A stretch of 64,000 nucleotides of DNA from Pleurostoma richardsiae (Eukaryota; Ascomycota; Sordariomycetes; Calosphaeriales; Pleurostomataceae): NCBI GenBank assembly GCA_030052745.1, contig JANBVO010000003.1:1-64000 (forward strand), written 5' to 3'. Shown piece by piece: positions 12,333 to 24,300 of the stretch. Each line of letters begins with the position of its first letter. Position 1 is the stretch's first letter. The translations under genes were made by a program, and so were the position numbers. The notes beneath the pieces are model-generated. The model did no database searches. It was not told the origin of the DNA and saw nothing but the letters and a program-made list of their open reading frames with translations.

Positions 12333-13573
12333 TTGACAAGATGATTCACAGCCGCATGTTCTACATGCGTGCCACCATATCGGGAAACGTGGGGCCACCC
12401 CGTTGCCGTGACACTGTTCATATTCACATTCTCCGTTGTATTACTTGTACTATTCCTGGAACCGCCGTCTGGAGGTGGACTACGGGCAGCTAAAAGGAAC
12501 AGGCGAAAAGGGAAGTAATTCGGTATCTGCCTCGCACTCGTGAGGAGTGAAGCAGGCGGACATGGCGTTTTCTGGTGTTTTATTTTGCTTTACTTGTCGC
12601 CCTGCGACGAAGGAGGACTCGAGCAAGCAAGACCCCCATAATCATGTTCTGTCGACGCGCCCGTTTGGCACGGATCGATCTGTCCTGGTCGGTAGACGCT
12701 CGTTTCATGTCTTGGTTACCGTATGGCGGGCTGGGATGGAGGGCTTGGTTAGGCGGGTGTGAATGGGGCTGGGCATGGCGGGTTGGACTTTGTGTATTTC
12801 AGGGAGCGGTACGGATAGAGAGGCTACTACGGAGGACAGAGATGCCGGGCGGGCAACATTACTAGTGGCAGTGTAATAATACCCAGAGGACGGAATTACG
12901 ATCGTTATTGGGCGGTTCTGGTCGATCTTCTCGCTATCGCTTGCTGTGATTTCGACAGTTGATTCCGTGTCCATACCCCGGCCGCGGCGGCACTCCGGAC
13001 AAGAAACACCTGCTCCATGAGCTGAGCCTACCTATGTAGTAAACATTACAGTTAAATCAAGTATACTCAGCAGCAGAGAGACGTCAAGTAGAGTCCTAAC
13101 ATTAAGAAAACTGTGCTAGCTAGCATAAGACATCGGGTGTAACCTCCCCCGAAGACGAGACAACCAGGCATGATGAGTGATCGCGACATACAGCACCAAG
13201 AAAACATGCACCACCCATCTAGTTCTTTTTTTCATGGCTAGCCACCGACTCCCAGGACCCTTTTTCCGGCCCTTCCACTACCTGAAAAACCTTCAATCCC
13301 GCCCAGGCCGTCATTAAAGTAATAGTTCTTCAAATGTTGTACAGTCGGTCGGGGGAGAGAAGGGTTGTCGCCCGAGAAGGAAGACAGGAGCCGAGTCAGA
13401 GCATCAGAGGCGGGCCCCGGCAGAGTCAGTTGCGTTTCGAATCGTTTTTTGTTTTCTTTTGCGCCATAGCGAGGAGGTAACCATGCAGGAGACGCCGACT
13501 CCTTCCTCGTTTCAGGAAAAGACGCACATGAAAGATCAGATAGAAGAGGTCAAGCTCAGAGCCGAACAGCACT
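12333..13573. other. convergent intergenic region
   Basis: About 1.2 kb between the 3' ends of SEC2 (+) and the mannosyltransferase (-). It should hold both 3' UTRs. I see no ORF with family features and no repeat of note. Confidence 0.6.
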
Positions 13574-16500
13574 TTACTCCTTGGCGGTAGCAGCGTTGCC
13601 CTCGCTCGCCGGCTTTGGCGCCTTTGCCTTAGCCTCGTGGATTCCGTCACCGCTCTTCTCCGCCGGCGGGATCGGCTCGTCGGGGACGGGCTCCTTGCGC
13701 TTGGTCTGCTGGTCCACGCCCTCAACGTCCGGGTGCGGCGGCGCCACGTGCTTTGCGCCGCCATCCTGGCCGTTGAGGTCCTCTGGCCAGCCTCCCTCCG
13801 GCGCTTGGACCTCGTTGCCGTTGGCGTCGACAACGCGTGTGCGCGTCTCGTAGCGGGTCTTGAAGGAGACCTTGCCCTCGAGGGCCTTGACCTGCTCCTC
13901 GTTGAGGACGTTGCCATCTTGGTCCCGGTACTCGACGCGCTCTTCGCGCGCCAGGATGCGCTGGCCGGGCGGCGGAGGCGCGCCAGATATTCCCGCCGCC
14001 TCGTGTTCCGGGGCCTTGGCCTGCGCGTCGACGATGGGGATCTGTCCCTGCTCTCCACCGCCAACGGGGACGTGAACGGGTGGGGGCGCCGCTTCCGTTG
14101 ACTTCTGGGGTGTTTGCGCCGCAGTCACCGGGATGCCCGAGTACTGGTCATACTATGGTGCAGGAGGCCTGCGTCAGCATCTGTTGCAAAAGGGAGTGTA
14201 GCGAGTGCAATGTCTGCCTGCCTTGCATGGTCTCACTGGCCGACTCCACCTTCTCTCGGACCACTTGGCAGCCAGACATACCACTTGGTTCCACCACGGT
14301 TACGTGCACCGTCTCCCTTAAATCATGTCCTTTTACCCTAGCCTCGTTCGGGCATCTTCCGTTCGGGAATAGCTTCTGCAGGAATGACACTTACGTTGTC
14401 GTAGAAAGTATTGCAATCGAAGTCCCAGGTGTCGAAGAGCTTGACACGATTGCACTCAGACTTGGTCCAGGCGTTGCCGTACGCCAGGGGAGAGAACAGC
14501 ATGAAGACAACTGCCGTCAAGACGAGGAAACCGACCGTTGTGGCTTTGTTGACAATAGCGCTATCTCGCGCTCCAACGCCGGGGAACCTCACGGTAACAT
14601 AGTCGAAAACTTGGCAAAGGGCCATGACGGCGAAGTAGAGCGCCGGGAAGTAGTGGTGCAGGAACAGCTGGCGCTGCATCAGGTAGAACGGGAAGTAGTG
14701 GAACGCCCAACCCAGGACAGATGTTCCGATTTCGTAGTCGAAGCGCTTGATGACGGGGTCGGCATAGTCATTGCAGCTGCGTTGCCATCGCAAAATCGCG
14801 ACGCCCTTGAAGATGACATAAATGACCACAGCGAGAGTCGAGCTCCACCAGACAATGGGGTTGCCAATCAGGTAGATCTGGCGGTGGTTCTTACCCCAGA
14901 AGTTGATACCTCTCCGCAGGATCGGCCATGAGTCTGGTCGGGAGTCCCAGGCGTGTGACTCGACGAGGCCGGCGTTGGTCTTCCACATAACCTTCTGGAG
15001 CTCCCAGAACTTTCCAAAGAATCCGGGGTTCGCATAGTTGACCTTCTCTGCATCTTGCCCAAGTGCAGCATGCTCGTTATACTCCACATACCACAAGCTG
15101 TTGGGGAGGGTGCCGCCCCTGGCACATGTGACTTCCTGCTGCTCCGACGCCCAATCAGGAAGCTTGACCTTATGGGAGAACAGCACACAGCCAGTCATGA
15201 TGTGGACGAGCTTGAACTTTGTCTCGATCGTACGGAGCCGTGACTGGGCAGGGCCGCTCTTAGACTGCTTCTTAACAATCTCCACGCGGAAAAAGTCGTT
15301 GGCATCTCCATCAAAACCCTCATAGCCATAGGCAGAGACCTCGTTTTGCCAGTCCGCCTCGGTGACAGGGGGTCGGACGTCATGAGAATGGAGACGGCGG
15401 TGGGTGGGCAGGTGATACAGACGGATAACATCGCCGTCCTTAATATAGGGCAGCTCAGGCAGGCTGTCCCAGGCGGAAGTACCATTGATGGGTTGACCGT
15501 CGATGCCCAGGGGCTGTGTCTGATTCTCGAGAAGCCAGATGTTGTTCTCGTCCTTGTGAGGGTACAGCGTTATCTGCTGCTGTTTACTCCCGGTCGGGTA
15601 CATGAGAGGATGGGAATGCAGGTATCCTCCCTGAGTGTTTACGTGCCTGATGGTTACTCTGCTACCCATCAGCACGTCGGCAGGAACATCCTGCATGCCC
15701 TTCGAGTTCAGGGTCGACTGGAACTCGGAGCTCATGAAGCCATCACCGTCGCCAGGGTTGACTAGGCAGAGAAAGTGGATGGCAAACATGCCCATGTAGA
15801 AGGTGGCAGGGATGACAATCAAGCAGAAAACCCGTGCCATGAAATGCTTTGCCAAGATGCGCTACATCGCAGGTCAGCCATGATGTGGAACGCACAGCGA
15901 GCACAGAGAAACGTACTAGCGTCACGGTCCTCGTGTCTCCGAGGAGCACCCAGAGTTGGACTAGAGTTAAAGTTCCAACCCAAGCGATCGTGAAGAGACC
16001 AACCCACTTGATGCTCACCGTCGCGCCTAAGCCGAGGCCGGTCATGACGAGCCAGAACCACCAACTCGCCGAGAATGCATGGCTGGGTCCGAGTTCATGC
16101 TGGTTAGTGAACGAGCTGAATGCCATGGCCGTAAACGCCGTGGCGATCATCAAGGGCGAATCGAGGAGGATCAGTCGCGCCTGTGTAAGGAGGCCGTTCT
16201 CTGGGACAGGGTCAGTCAGCGTCCACAACGCGGTTACGCCGTCCACAACCTACCGAAGATAATCAGACCGGCACCCATAGCGGCCGTGGACGTCCTACAG
16301 CCCACCGCCTTGAGGGTAAAGAACATGGTGGGCGCGAGGAGGATGCCGCAGATCGCGGGAAACAGACGCATCGCAACATAAGGGACGCCGGGTTCGATAT
16401 AGTCCTTGCCAATTTCCTTGAAGTCAAAATCTCCATTGAATCCAGCGACCCAGCCGAACAAGGTGATAAGGAGCTTCGCCAGAGGAGGGTGCACGTCCAT

Positions 16501-16859
16501 GAAGAATTTGCCCTTGATATACTTGGAAGCAAACCCGCCAAAGCTATAGCAGTCCAGATATTAGCCATTGCCGACAGGGAGGAAGGTGTCCACAGAGTGT
16601 CCACGTACTGGACCTCGTCGAAGACGACGCTGCTCGGCTGGTATATGCGGAACAGCCGTACAATCGCAGCCAGTACGGTCAGCCCCAGCATGATCTGGTA
16701 GTCGGACACCGGCAGGAGAAAGATGTCATTGTCCTCGACGCCTTCGGAGCTGTAGTCGTCCGGTCGCTCGGTTTTGGCTGCCGATGTCTTCGTCGGTGGG
16801 GAGGAGGGCTGCGGGGGTATCCTCGCCGCCGGCGCTTTCGCGCCAGATGGACGAGCCAT
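13574..16859 (-). CDS. pmt1: protein O-mannosyltransferase, PMT1 subfamily
   Basis: Five exons on the minus strand: 16609-16859, 16254-16543, 15917-16200, 14395-15861 and 13574-14152, 956 aa. All four introns are GT-AG and keep frame. It transfers mannose from dolichyl-phosphate-mannose to Ser/Thr of secretory proteins in the ER membrane. The catalytic Asp-Glu of the first lumenal loop is at residues 81-82 (VVFDEVHFGGF, formed across intron 1), followed by DVHPPLAK. The protein has many hydrophobic membrane segments and a central MIR region with three LHSH/LFSH repeats (YLHSH, RLHSHD, VLFSHKVKLP). The transmembrane end FHYFPFYLMQRQLFLHHY and the AWTKSEC...WDFDCNTF element resemble yeast Pmt1 more than Pmt2 or Pmt4. 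A long hydrophilic cytosolic C-terminus with a YRDQDGNVLNEEQV segment also fits PMT1. ATG 16859 is the first in-frame ATG. The usual partner is a PMT2 subfamily protein. Confidence 0.92.
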
Positions 16860-19484
16860 GTTGGATCCGGCGGAGGGTCGGATGACAGAAGGAGAGAGAT
16901 TCGCAGACGGTTCGGATCGCTCTTCACTCGAGTGATGCCCTGATTTCGGAGGGCGGGACGCGGGAGGAGGCCGCGTCTTCAGCCGCAAAGAAGGAGGAGC
17001 GTTCGGAACGGGGAACTAATAACGAGCGTCAAGAAGAGAAGGCGGTCATTACAAGGCGGACGTCATCGGGTGAGAAGGAAGAAGTGGAAGAAGGTAATTG
17101 AAGAAGCTGCAGCCTCGGGCAAGGAAAACGGCCTCGAGAATCTGTCTCTTTCTCGTCTTTCTCTCCCTGCGCAGGCGGGCTGAAGGGCTGGAGAAAGGGG
17201 GTGGTGGGAAGCTTGCGTTACCTTCACACGCAATAAATTTGTAGCTCAAGGTGGCCTTTCGGACGCGGAAGGTTCAAGGGGGAATGGAATGCATGGGCAG
17301 CTGGCAGGCAGCTCGCCGCAGCCGCCCACTTTTCCCCACAGCACCTGTCCACGTTGGTCATTGGCCCGGGAGCTGCCATGGTACTGTGTACAAGCCCGCG
17401 CGGCGATCCTCCAGCTCCCCGCGCTAAAGGCTCGGTAGGCTAACCAGGTACCCGGTTCAAAGGCCTCCCTGGCAGCTCACCTCAGTGTACCGTACCTAGG
17501 TACCTTAGGTATCATCCGGTCCGGATGATCAGGGCCGTCCAGGGAATGAAGTCGGCAGAAACATGGAGTGGGGGGAACATGGAGCGCTTACATGCTTCAA
17601 TGTAAGTCGACGAGGTTGAACTTGCTATTGTTTGGCAACCTTACGCAGCATTGCGGGCCCGCGTTCCTCTCATCCGTCCATATCAGCAGGCCTTGAAGAG
17701 CGCCTTGAGCAGAGGGCAGAACACTGTACGACCATGAGAACAACTTGACATTCCGGGATAAAAATGATGAATCCCGGGACGAAGTCTCTAAAACAGACGC
17801 GGCTCAAAAGCAGCAGTCGATAGGTGGAGCATCTCGCAACGCAGGACTTCAGAGCGGGCATGCGTGGTGTCACCCCTAATCGTGAGGGGGTCCACCGTCC
17901 GGTATAAAATACGCCTCGATGGCAGGATTCCCGATGTTCTGATTCGACTGCCTGCTCGCAGACTAGTCCAGCTCCTGGACGGGGAAGTCATTGAGGAGAC
18001 TGCCAGGGCCAAACTCGGTTCCTTCACACTCAACCCGCCATCGTGAGTGTTCTGAGACTAGGCCGAGACTCAGTTCTCTGGAATCGACAAGTGAAAGAAC
18101 AGTTACGACATGGGCCTGAAGATCCGGCTGTCTGCTATGAAACGAGCGGAGAGCATGAAGAGGTCCCGCCTACCCTGTGAATTTATATGCCTGTAAGTTG
18201 AAACATCAACCGGTTCTGGCTTGATTACGGCGCGGAAAGAGCTATCTTAGGCAATCTGTTACGTGTACTGGATTTGGGTACTTGTGTGAGTGATTCTTCG
18301 GCTCGAGGAGATGATCTCCCTAAATATGACTTGTAAAAGACCAGAGTACACTTGTTGAGTGAGGAAGAGAACGCGGGAATGGAGCCATATGTTATAGTAA
18401 GCGAGACAACTGAGAAGACCACTATTGACCGAGATTTAGGGAAAGCAAAGAAAGTGCTTGTTCCGAGTATCGTTTGCCCACGCGAAGCTCTCAAGTCGTT
18501 TCTAAGTTAGCTTTTAGTTCGCGACCGCTGTACACTCTAGAGATTTCCCGCCACCATGCCGAACTCTTGTCACAGCCTCCTGCAGTATACGTCATCTCAT
18601 GTCCGTTTCGACAAGCTCATGCCAGTGGACTCGGATCACTCCCGGTTTCCGAGTGGAGCCAAGGGAGTATGTCTGAACTCGGTGAGGAGATCTCGACACG
18701 GCGGCCCAATGGCGCCAACATCGTCTTCAGAAGAGCAAGAGATTCGCTGCCTCCAGTGGGGCATTCGAAAGCTCTAGGGTGGCGTTGCGAAATCTTTCGG
18801 GTAGTAGACTAGCTTGTGTGACTGTCCTCGCAGTCTGACTTGCTCGTTCAGACGGCACTTCCTAGGTCGAGCTGCAAGGCGTCAAGGCGGGGGCCTGCAA
18901 CATGTGTCAACGTCTGAGCTGCCTTGATTTCACGGCGGCAACCTCGGTGCCTCCTGACCGACCTGGGCGAGATCCGACCTGCGGCAGATGAAGTCTACGG
19001 GAAGTGACCACTGCCCGCCATGATGGGCCCATGTTCTTCTCACGAGGTGCAAGAGATGACGAAAGGACACTGCTTCGACCGGTGAGACGTGATATCATTA
19101 TTCCAGAATTTGGGGCCCTTCCTTGGGGCCCACCATCCAGCCTTTCGGCTGAAGGTATCCGAGCTTGACTGCCTACAGGTTCAATCTGGTCGTAGGCCAA
19201 AAGAGAGAAGAGCAAAAACACCTCAGCCTGACTGTCCAAGGAAACCGCGAAAACACACATTGAACTGACTTTCCAAACCCAAGCAAAGCTGAGAAACCTT
19301 CAATAAACTGACTCCAAAATGAATCTGGGCACGCTTCCAACCAAACAGGGAAAATTGCCTTTCCTACCCACTGTCTCCGGACTTCTCGCTTGTCTCACTG
19401 AAGGCATGTCAGCCCTGCTCCAGGATTCATGGTAGTTTGATCGTACCATACCTAGCTGCCAACGTCAGAGTCCCTTGGCGCATC
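16860..19484. other. intergenic region
   Basis: About 2.6 kb. The first roughly 400 bp is the pyrimidine-rich leader and promoter of the mannosyltransferase. A GTACCTAGGTACC-type simple tract lies at about 17485-17506 and a short perfect palindrome at 17511-17529. Between 17.6 and 19.4 kb I see no gene: the open frames are short and lack recognisable motifs. Confidence 0.5.
17511..17529. repeat. perfect 19-bp palindrome
   Basis: ATCATCCGGTCCGGATGAT, two 9-bp arms around a single T. It contains a CCGG-T-CCGG core of the kind bound by dimeric Zn2Cys6 factors (an inference). It lies about 650 bp upstream of the mannosyltransferase start, next to a TAGGTACC simple tract. It may be regulatory or a chance palindrome. 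Confidence 0.5.
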
Positions 19485-20315
19485 TTAGGCTCCCCATTGG
19501 TTGTTGTTGTTGTTGTTGTCCCTGGGGGTGAAATTCGGTCCGCCAAAGTTGAACTGCCCGGTACTGTTGATGTCCGCCCAAGATATTCCGTTCACCGATC
19601 CGGACGGCTGGTTCCAGGGGCTTCCCGTGCTGAAAGTGTCCATTTGGGTCATGAACGGCGTGTCAGGAGGCCCTGCCGAGATGCCCCATGGAGCTGCCTG
19701 CGCCTGTCGCGCCCTCAAGTCTGCAAGCTCGGCCCTGAGCTGTACGATGCCACTGCTCTGGAACCTGACCGTGGCCTTGAGCTGCTCGAGCTCGGTGATC
19801 TGCTGCTTGGCGGCGGCTCTCAGCTCCTCGATCTCGGTCTTGTACTGGTAGTAGCCGCTCTTCAGCAACTTGAGATCGAGCTCTTGGCCCTTGACGCGGG
19901 TTCCTAGCGAATGGAGGCCGTCCTTGGACCTGTTGCCCTGGTCATAGGTTCTGAGGAGCTCCATCTGGAACGTGGAGAAGAGGACAGGTATGGCAAAACC
20001 CCGACAGTCGGAGAAATGATCATTTACCTGGCTGAGGGTCATTGTCGAGTAGCACTGGTCACATTTCCCGGGAGGGTTCCCCGCTATCGTGTGGTCGTTG
20101 CCGCACGCGCGCTTGTGACCTGGGAAGTCGGTGTAGTCGCCGATCCAGGGGCAGACCTTACACTCTACGACTGCGAGGAAGTGGGCCGCGTAGAGATGAG
20201 CGAGCACTTCTTTCTCAGTGCCCTGAAACGGGCAGGCCTTGACGGTGCACCTCAGGGGTTGTTTGTCACCACTCTGGGCTACAGGCAGGGGCGTCGGCGC
20301 TCGAGCTTCAACCAT
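19485..20315 (-). CDS. C2H2/C2HC-like zinc finger protein with coiled coil and Asn tract
   Basis: Single exon, 276 aa from ATG 20315. The frame is open upstream, but only to a TTG. Residues about 23-110 carry three finger-like units: C-x4-C with H-x4-H (CTVKACPF ... HLYAAH), C-x2-C-x12-H-x3-C (CKVCPW ... HKRAC) and CDQCYSTM ... HFSDC. Residues about 135-215 form a predicted coiled coil (EELRAAAKQQITELEQL). The tail is Gly/Asn-rich and ends with six consecutive Asn encoded by an AAC microsatellite at about 19500-19519 on the plus strand. The fingers resemble TRAF/RING-associated fingers more than DNA-binding ones, so protein scaffolding is possible. I do not recognise an orthologous family. 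A five-codon uORF (ATG at 20383, ending TGA) precedes the start and could damp translation. An upstream spliced exon cannot be excluded. Confidence 0.65.
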   Translation of the reverse strand: MVEARAPTPLPVAQSGDKQPLRCTVKACPFQGTEKEVLAHLYAAHFLAVVECKVCPWIGDYTDFPGHKRACGNDHTIAGNPPGKCDQCYSTMTLSQVNDHFSDCRGFAIPVLFSTFQMELLRTYDQGNRSKDGLHSLGTRVKGQELDLKLLKSGYYQYKTEIEELRAAAKQQITELEQLKATVRFQSSGIVQLRAELADLRARQAQAAPWGISAGPPDTPFMTQMDTFSTGSPWNQPSGSVNGISWADINSTGQFNFGGPNFTPRDNNNNNNQWGA

Positions 20316-22443
20316 TTTGTCTCTGTCGTCTTGAGTTAGAAGCAGGCTCTCATATTTTGCAGGGCTCAGAGCCCGAAGAACATACAACTCTATATACCAA
20401 GTGAGGCCGAATGTGGGGGGATCACTTGATAGTCAACAACTTCTTATAATCAGGTGTGTAGAAGCGATATCAGCTCTGGTGTTCTTTCTGGTCTGTCTTC
20501 AAGGTACGATGTAGATACTCGTCTAGAGGAAACAGAAAAGGGTAAGGATCGGGGAGCATCTCAGGCTAGATATATATAGGTGTCTTCCCGGGCCGGAACA
20601 GAGATCCATCCGGATTCTCGGGCTGGGATGAGCGTCGACAATGATGGGACCATAAGCTGGGCGAGATCTGAACCCTCGAGACCCGGGCCATGCAACATGC
20701 ACAAGCAAAGGAGATGGCGGAGTCCAATAACATGAAGAACCCTGTTTGTCTCAGCCACCAGTTGACCGGTCATTCGCGATGAGCATGGCGTTCACTGCCT
20801 GCTGCAGCAGCGTCTCCAGATCGAGAAGTTGCAACCTAAGACCCTAGCGAAGCGAATATGCATCGCAGGGGTTTCGACCAGGTCCATCGGACTGATCCCC
20901 AACCCCCGCCCGATCACCTTCTCCTTCTCACCCACGTGTGCCGTGCGCCGTTGTCTCGGGCTGGGATCTGGATGCATCAGCCGGCGCCACGGCTCTTTGG
21001 ATCGGGCCAATGGTGCATCAGATCGCAAGAGCCGTGCCAGCCTTGATGTCTTAACATCCAGGTCACCGGTCCTCCTACCGAGCGAGGACTGCTGAGATTC
21101 CTGCTGAGTTGATGGCCCTGCTTCAGCAGAGATCCAATCTTCCTAGCCCCCCTGGTCCAAAAGCTACGCCGTTCATCCCTAGCACCATGGATTCAGCGTC
21201 GAGATCTCATTTCCGCGGCAGGCGATGGCACCGTGGAGTTTCTGGATTGCGGATCTCGTCTGTCGACAATGACCAGCGGTGTGATGATGTCCGTACCGGC
21301 GGCATGAAGGCTGACAGTCACAGACGCGGAAGAGATTGATTCTTCGTGGCTGCGTCTGCATCGCGAGGAGTCAATAGAAGCAGCCAGTTCCAGCCACTTG
21401 AGTTTCGGACATGCATTGCTGCGCGATAACCACCGGAGAACAGCGGTGAAGCCCATTTTTGCTTCTTTTCGTCTCGTCACATCAGCGAAGTGCGGGCGCT
21501 CAGTCCCCCCCCGCGCTGCTGCATGAGCTGCGAATTACGTCCGACTGCCAGGGTGAGGAGGAGATGCGGCAGCCTCGCAATTGCTTCTTCTTGTTTTTGG
21601 GTCATGCAGCTTTTGGAGAAAACGGAAATTTCACTTTCCACTGCAGCTATCATTTGAGTGCCGGGCCGTAATGGAGGCATCCTGACTGACCCGTCGGACT
21701 CGGATTCCACCGCATCGCCTCGGGCAACTCCATGCCCTTCGGCCATGGCTGCAGCCAGGGTGGCGCACCGCTGATGTGGCATCAAGGAGGCGAGGCCTGT
21801 GCATCGAAACAGGATTCGATGATCAGCGCCCGAGGCATCAAATCAAGGCTCATTGGGACAATACCAAGCCATGCTGTGTCCCCCTCCCTCCCTCTCTTCC
21901 CCCTCATTCTCCCTGCCCTTGCCGCCCCGTCTCCCTCTCGCTCTCTCCTTCACCCTGTGGGTTCGGAGACGGGCAGGATGACCGAGAGTATTCGGGAAAT
22001 CCTGCAGGCCGTGTCTTCGACAGAGTGCCTGTGAAGCCCACGATCCAAAGCGCAGCTCCGGAGCCGTATTGTAGTTACCTTCAGAGTCAAAACGCTGGTC
22101 GTTGAAAGTGGAACCCAGTGCTGGATCTAAAGAGAGCCGCTGTATTTAGTCCTGAGGGTTTCGGCACCGTTCCTACGTCACCATGTAACAGTATAGATGC
22201 AGTGACCCGTGTAAGCGCGGCTAGCGCGACCACGAAAAACACGATGCCGGCGTCTTACGACGTCGTTTGCCTCGCGGTCCGGGCGAGGGGCTCCAGCGCC
22301 AGTACGGAACCCTGTGGTTGTCGTCTGAGAAGCAGCCGAACCAACCGGCTTCGTGTGAGCTCTTTTAAGTCTGCAGCCAAGGCATGTATGTGGTCACACG
22401 ATCAAGGACGCCGATCGAAGGAACACAAACTCAGCACATAAGA
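20316..22443. other. gene-poor intergenic region
   Basis: About 2.1 kb upstream of the zinc finger gene. No ORF with a motif or convincing splice pattern. The sequence is mixed composition without obvious repeats apart from short pyrimidine-rich runs near 21.88-21.95 kb. Confidence 0.5.
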
Positions 22444-22581
22444 TTACCGACGTCTCGGCCTCTGTTCACCCTCTACCAGACATACAGGACATCGCTGATG
22501 TTGACACCCGAGACAACTAACAGTCTCCTTCGTGAAGCTCTTCCAATCCTGGCACGCGCAGCACCAGAGATATACTCGCAT
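22444..22581 (-). CDS. possible small Cys-rich (zinc-ribbon-like) protein or exon
   Basis: A 45-codon ORF from ATG 22581 to a stop at 22444. The frame is open upstream to 22707 without an ATG. It reads WCCACQDW, then SCLGCQHQRCPVC, that is C-C-x-C followed by C-x2-C-x3-R-C-x2-C. This two-ribbon pattern with the (H/Q)xRCxxC ending recurs in short, fast-evolving proteins of filamentous fungi, from my memory of such families. It may be a complete small protein or one exon of a larger gene whose other exons I cannot place. The antisense frame is also open, so coding status is uncertain. Confidence 0.35.
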   Translation of the reverse strand: MRVYLWCCACQDWKSFTKETVSCLGCQHQRCPVCLVEGEQRPRRR

Positions 22582-22707
22582 CTTGATCGACTTCTGCACA
22601 TATCTGCCCCCCTGTTGGCCCTCTCTGATCTTCCTCCTCTCACTCAAAAGCAGAAACAACCCCGCCTCCTGGTTCCTGCTGGCTGATCTCTCTCTGTACG
22701 CGTCCAA

Positions 22708-23924
22708 GCTCTGATCTGAGCGTCTCTTTGCCGGCCTCCTGGGTGGTTCGAGCAGGTTGCCCGGGACCGCGCTGGCCGCGTGTCAGAGTGACGGCCAAGC
22801 ATACGGGACGCTGTTCTCACCTGATTACTCTGATCTCACCGTCACCCATGCCAGCTGTTCGCTGGCCCTGCAGACTTGGTGGCTCAGTCGTGATAGAGGC
22901 AGCATTCTCGCTGCTTGGGGAGGAGAACTCCATTCCTTCCATTTCGTTTGCTTGCATTGTGCTGGGTCAGGCCGCGACTGCAGCCTTCCCGCGATGACAG
23001 TTTAGCCCTGTCTGTGTCTTTGCTTTTGTCGGCTCGAGGGTCTTCCATGCCCTCCTACATCTCAAGCCGTTCGCCTTGAGTCGAACAGTCCGCCGCAAGA
23101 GAAGAGTCCGAAACCTGCTGGGTGCTAGTCGTGTTGTTGATGGTAATGGCGCTCTCACATCAGACAGTGGAGGTGGATTGCTGGGGGGGAGCGACTAGGC
23201 CTCTCCCTGCATGAAGAGCTGATGGGCTGTGATGGACAAGGCTCTCGTCGAGTACCAAGGTCCGAGTCTCCTTATACTTCTGCTTCACACGCCAGTCCAC
23301 AGCATTGTCTGCCCGCCACCGACGGCCACACTGCGCTGGGCAGTGCTATATGAGACAGATTGGCACCTCATGTCTTGCAGGGCGGCCGAGTGCCTGATCT
23401 CTGCCGGCGTAGGAGATGTGGCAGGGCTCTAGGTCAGCGCCATAAAGCCGCAGCTGAGCAGGCTTTTTGGTCGCGGCGAAGGTGATGGAGGTCACTCTTC
23501 TCGGGCGGCTTACCAGGGTACTTTTTAGTGCGGCTGACCGGGACCCTGTCTGGCCCCCCGACCCCGTCCTGGCCCGCTGGTGGGGGCGGTGTGGATCCGA
23601 TGGTCCGTGGGTCATCGATGTACCATCGACGTACCTCAGGTACAGCATTAGGTGAGATACTTTGGTACTTCATTCAGGTACCTATGAAACGTGAGGTTGG
23701 CTCCAACGCCTAAGACATTTCAACACATACACACACCGCACACTACACAGCAACGCCTGTCAACGCCATGTTCCGGCCAGCGTACCTCCAATCATCCCGT
23801 CCTCCAGCTGTCTGCGATGGCCGCACCGATGCTGACTTCCGTCGGAGGCAACCGAGGCCACTCCCTGGCCATTCTCAGCACGAATTCCACGCGCTGATCT
23901 GAGGCCAGCCGTGTGAAATGCGCC
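22708..23924. other. intergenic region
   Basis: No gene seen. It has a tract of GTACC/AGGTA simple motifs at about 23620-23685 similar to those at 17.49 kb and 29.57 kb. Confidence 0.45.
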
Positions 23925-24300
23925 TCAGTATCTGTCGTCCGATCCCACGCCAGACGATGGAAAGTACCATCCCATAACGCGCAGAAACCACTCCCGAACC
24001 GACTCCAGTCTGGTTGTTCGTCCCAGGTAGTCCTGAAGCAGCCTCCGTCCTACCCGACTCGACTCCAGCACGCTCTCGTAGACATGGCGGCCGTTTGACA
24101 GGACGAAGAGCCTCCCTGCGCCCACTTGCCAGCCAGGCCCGAAGCCAATCAGAACGATGTTTGTGTCTTGTTTTGCTGCATTCTCCAAGTCTTTTCTGGA
24201 GAGAAGTCTCTTCCAAATTTGTTAGCAGCCGCCATCCCTATCCATAAGGCGGAGTGGTACATACCAGAGCCATCCCTGATCGTCTTTCTCTGAAATTGAT
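23925..24300 (-). pseudogene. doubtful two-exon gene fragment
   Basis: On the minus strand a protein-like frame ends at 23925 (NIVLIGFGPGWQVGAGRLF ... LESVREWFLRVMGWYF). It can be joined upstream through a well-formed intron (donor GTATGT at about 24273, branch-like GCTAAC, acceptor just after CCAGAAAAG) to a frame reading LANQFQRKTIRDGS, which is closed by a stop near 24360. I do not recognise the family and cannot find a start. It may be the 3' end of a real gene with further upstream exons, or a decayed gene. Confidence 0.25.
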
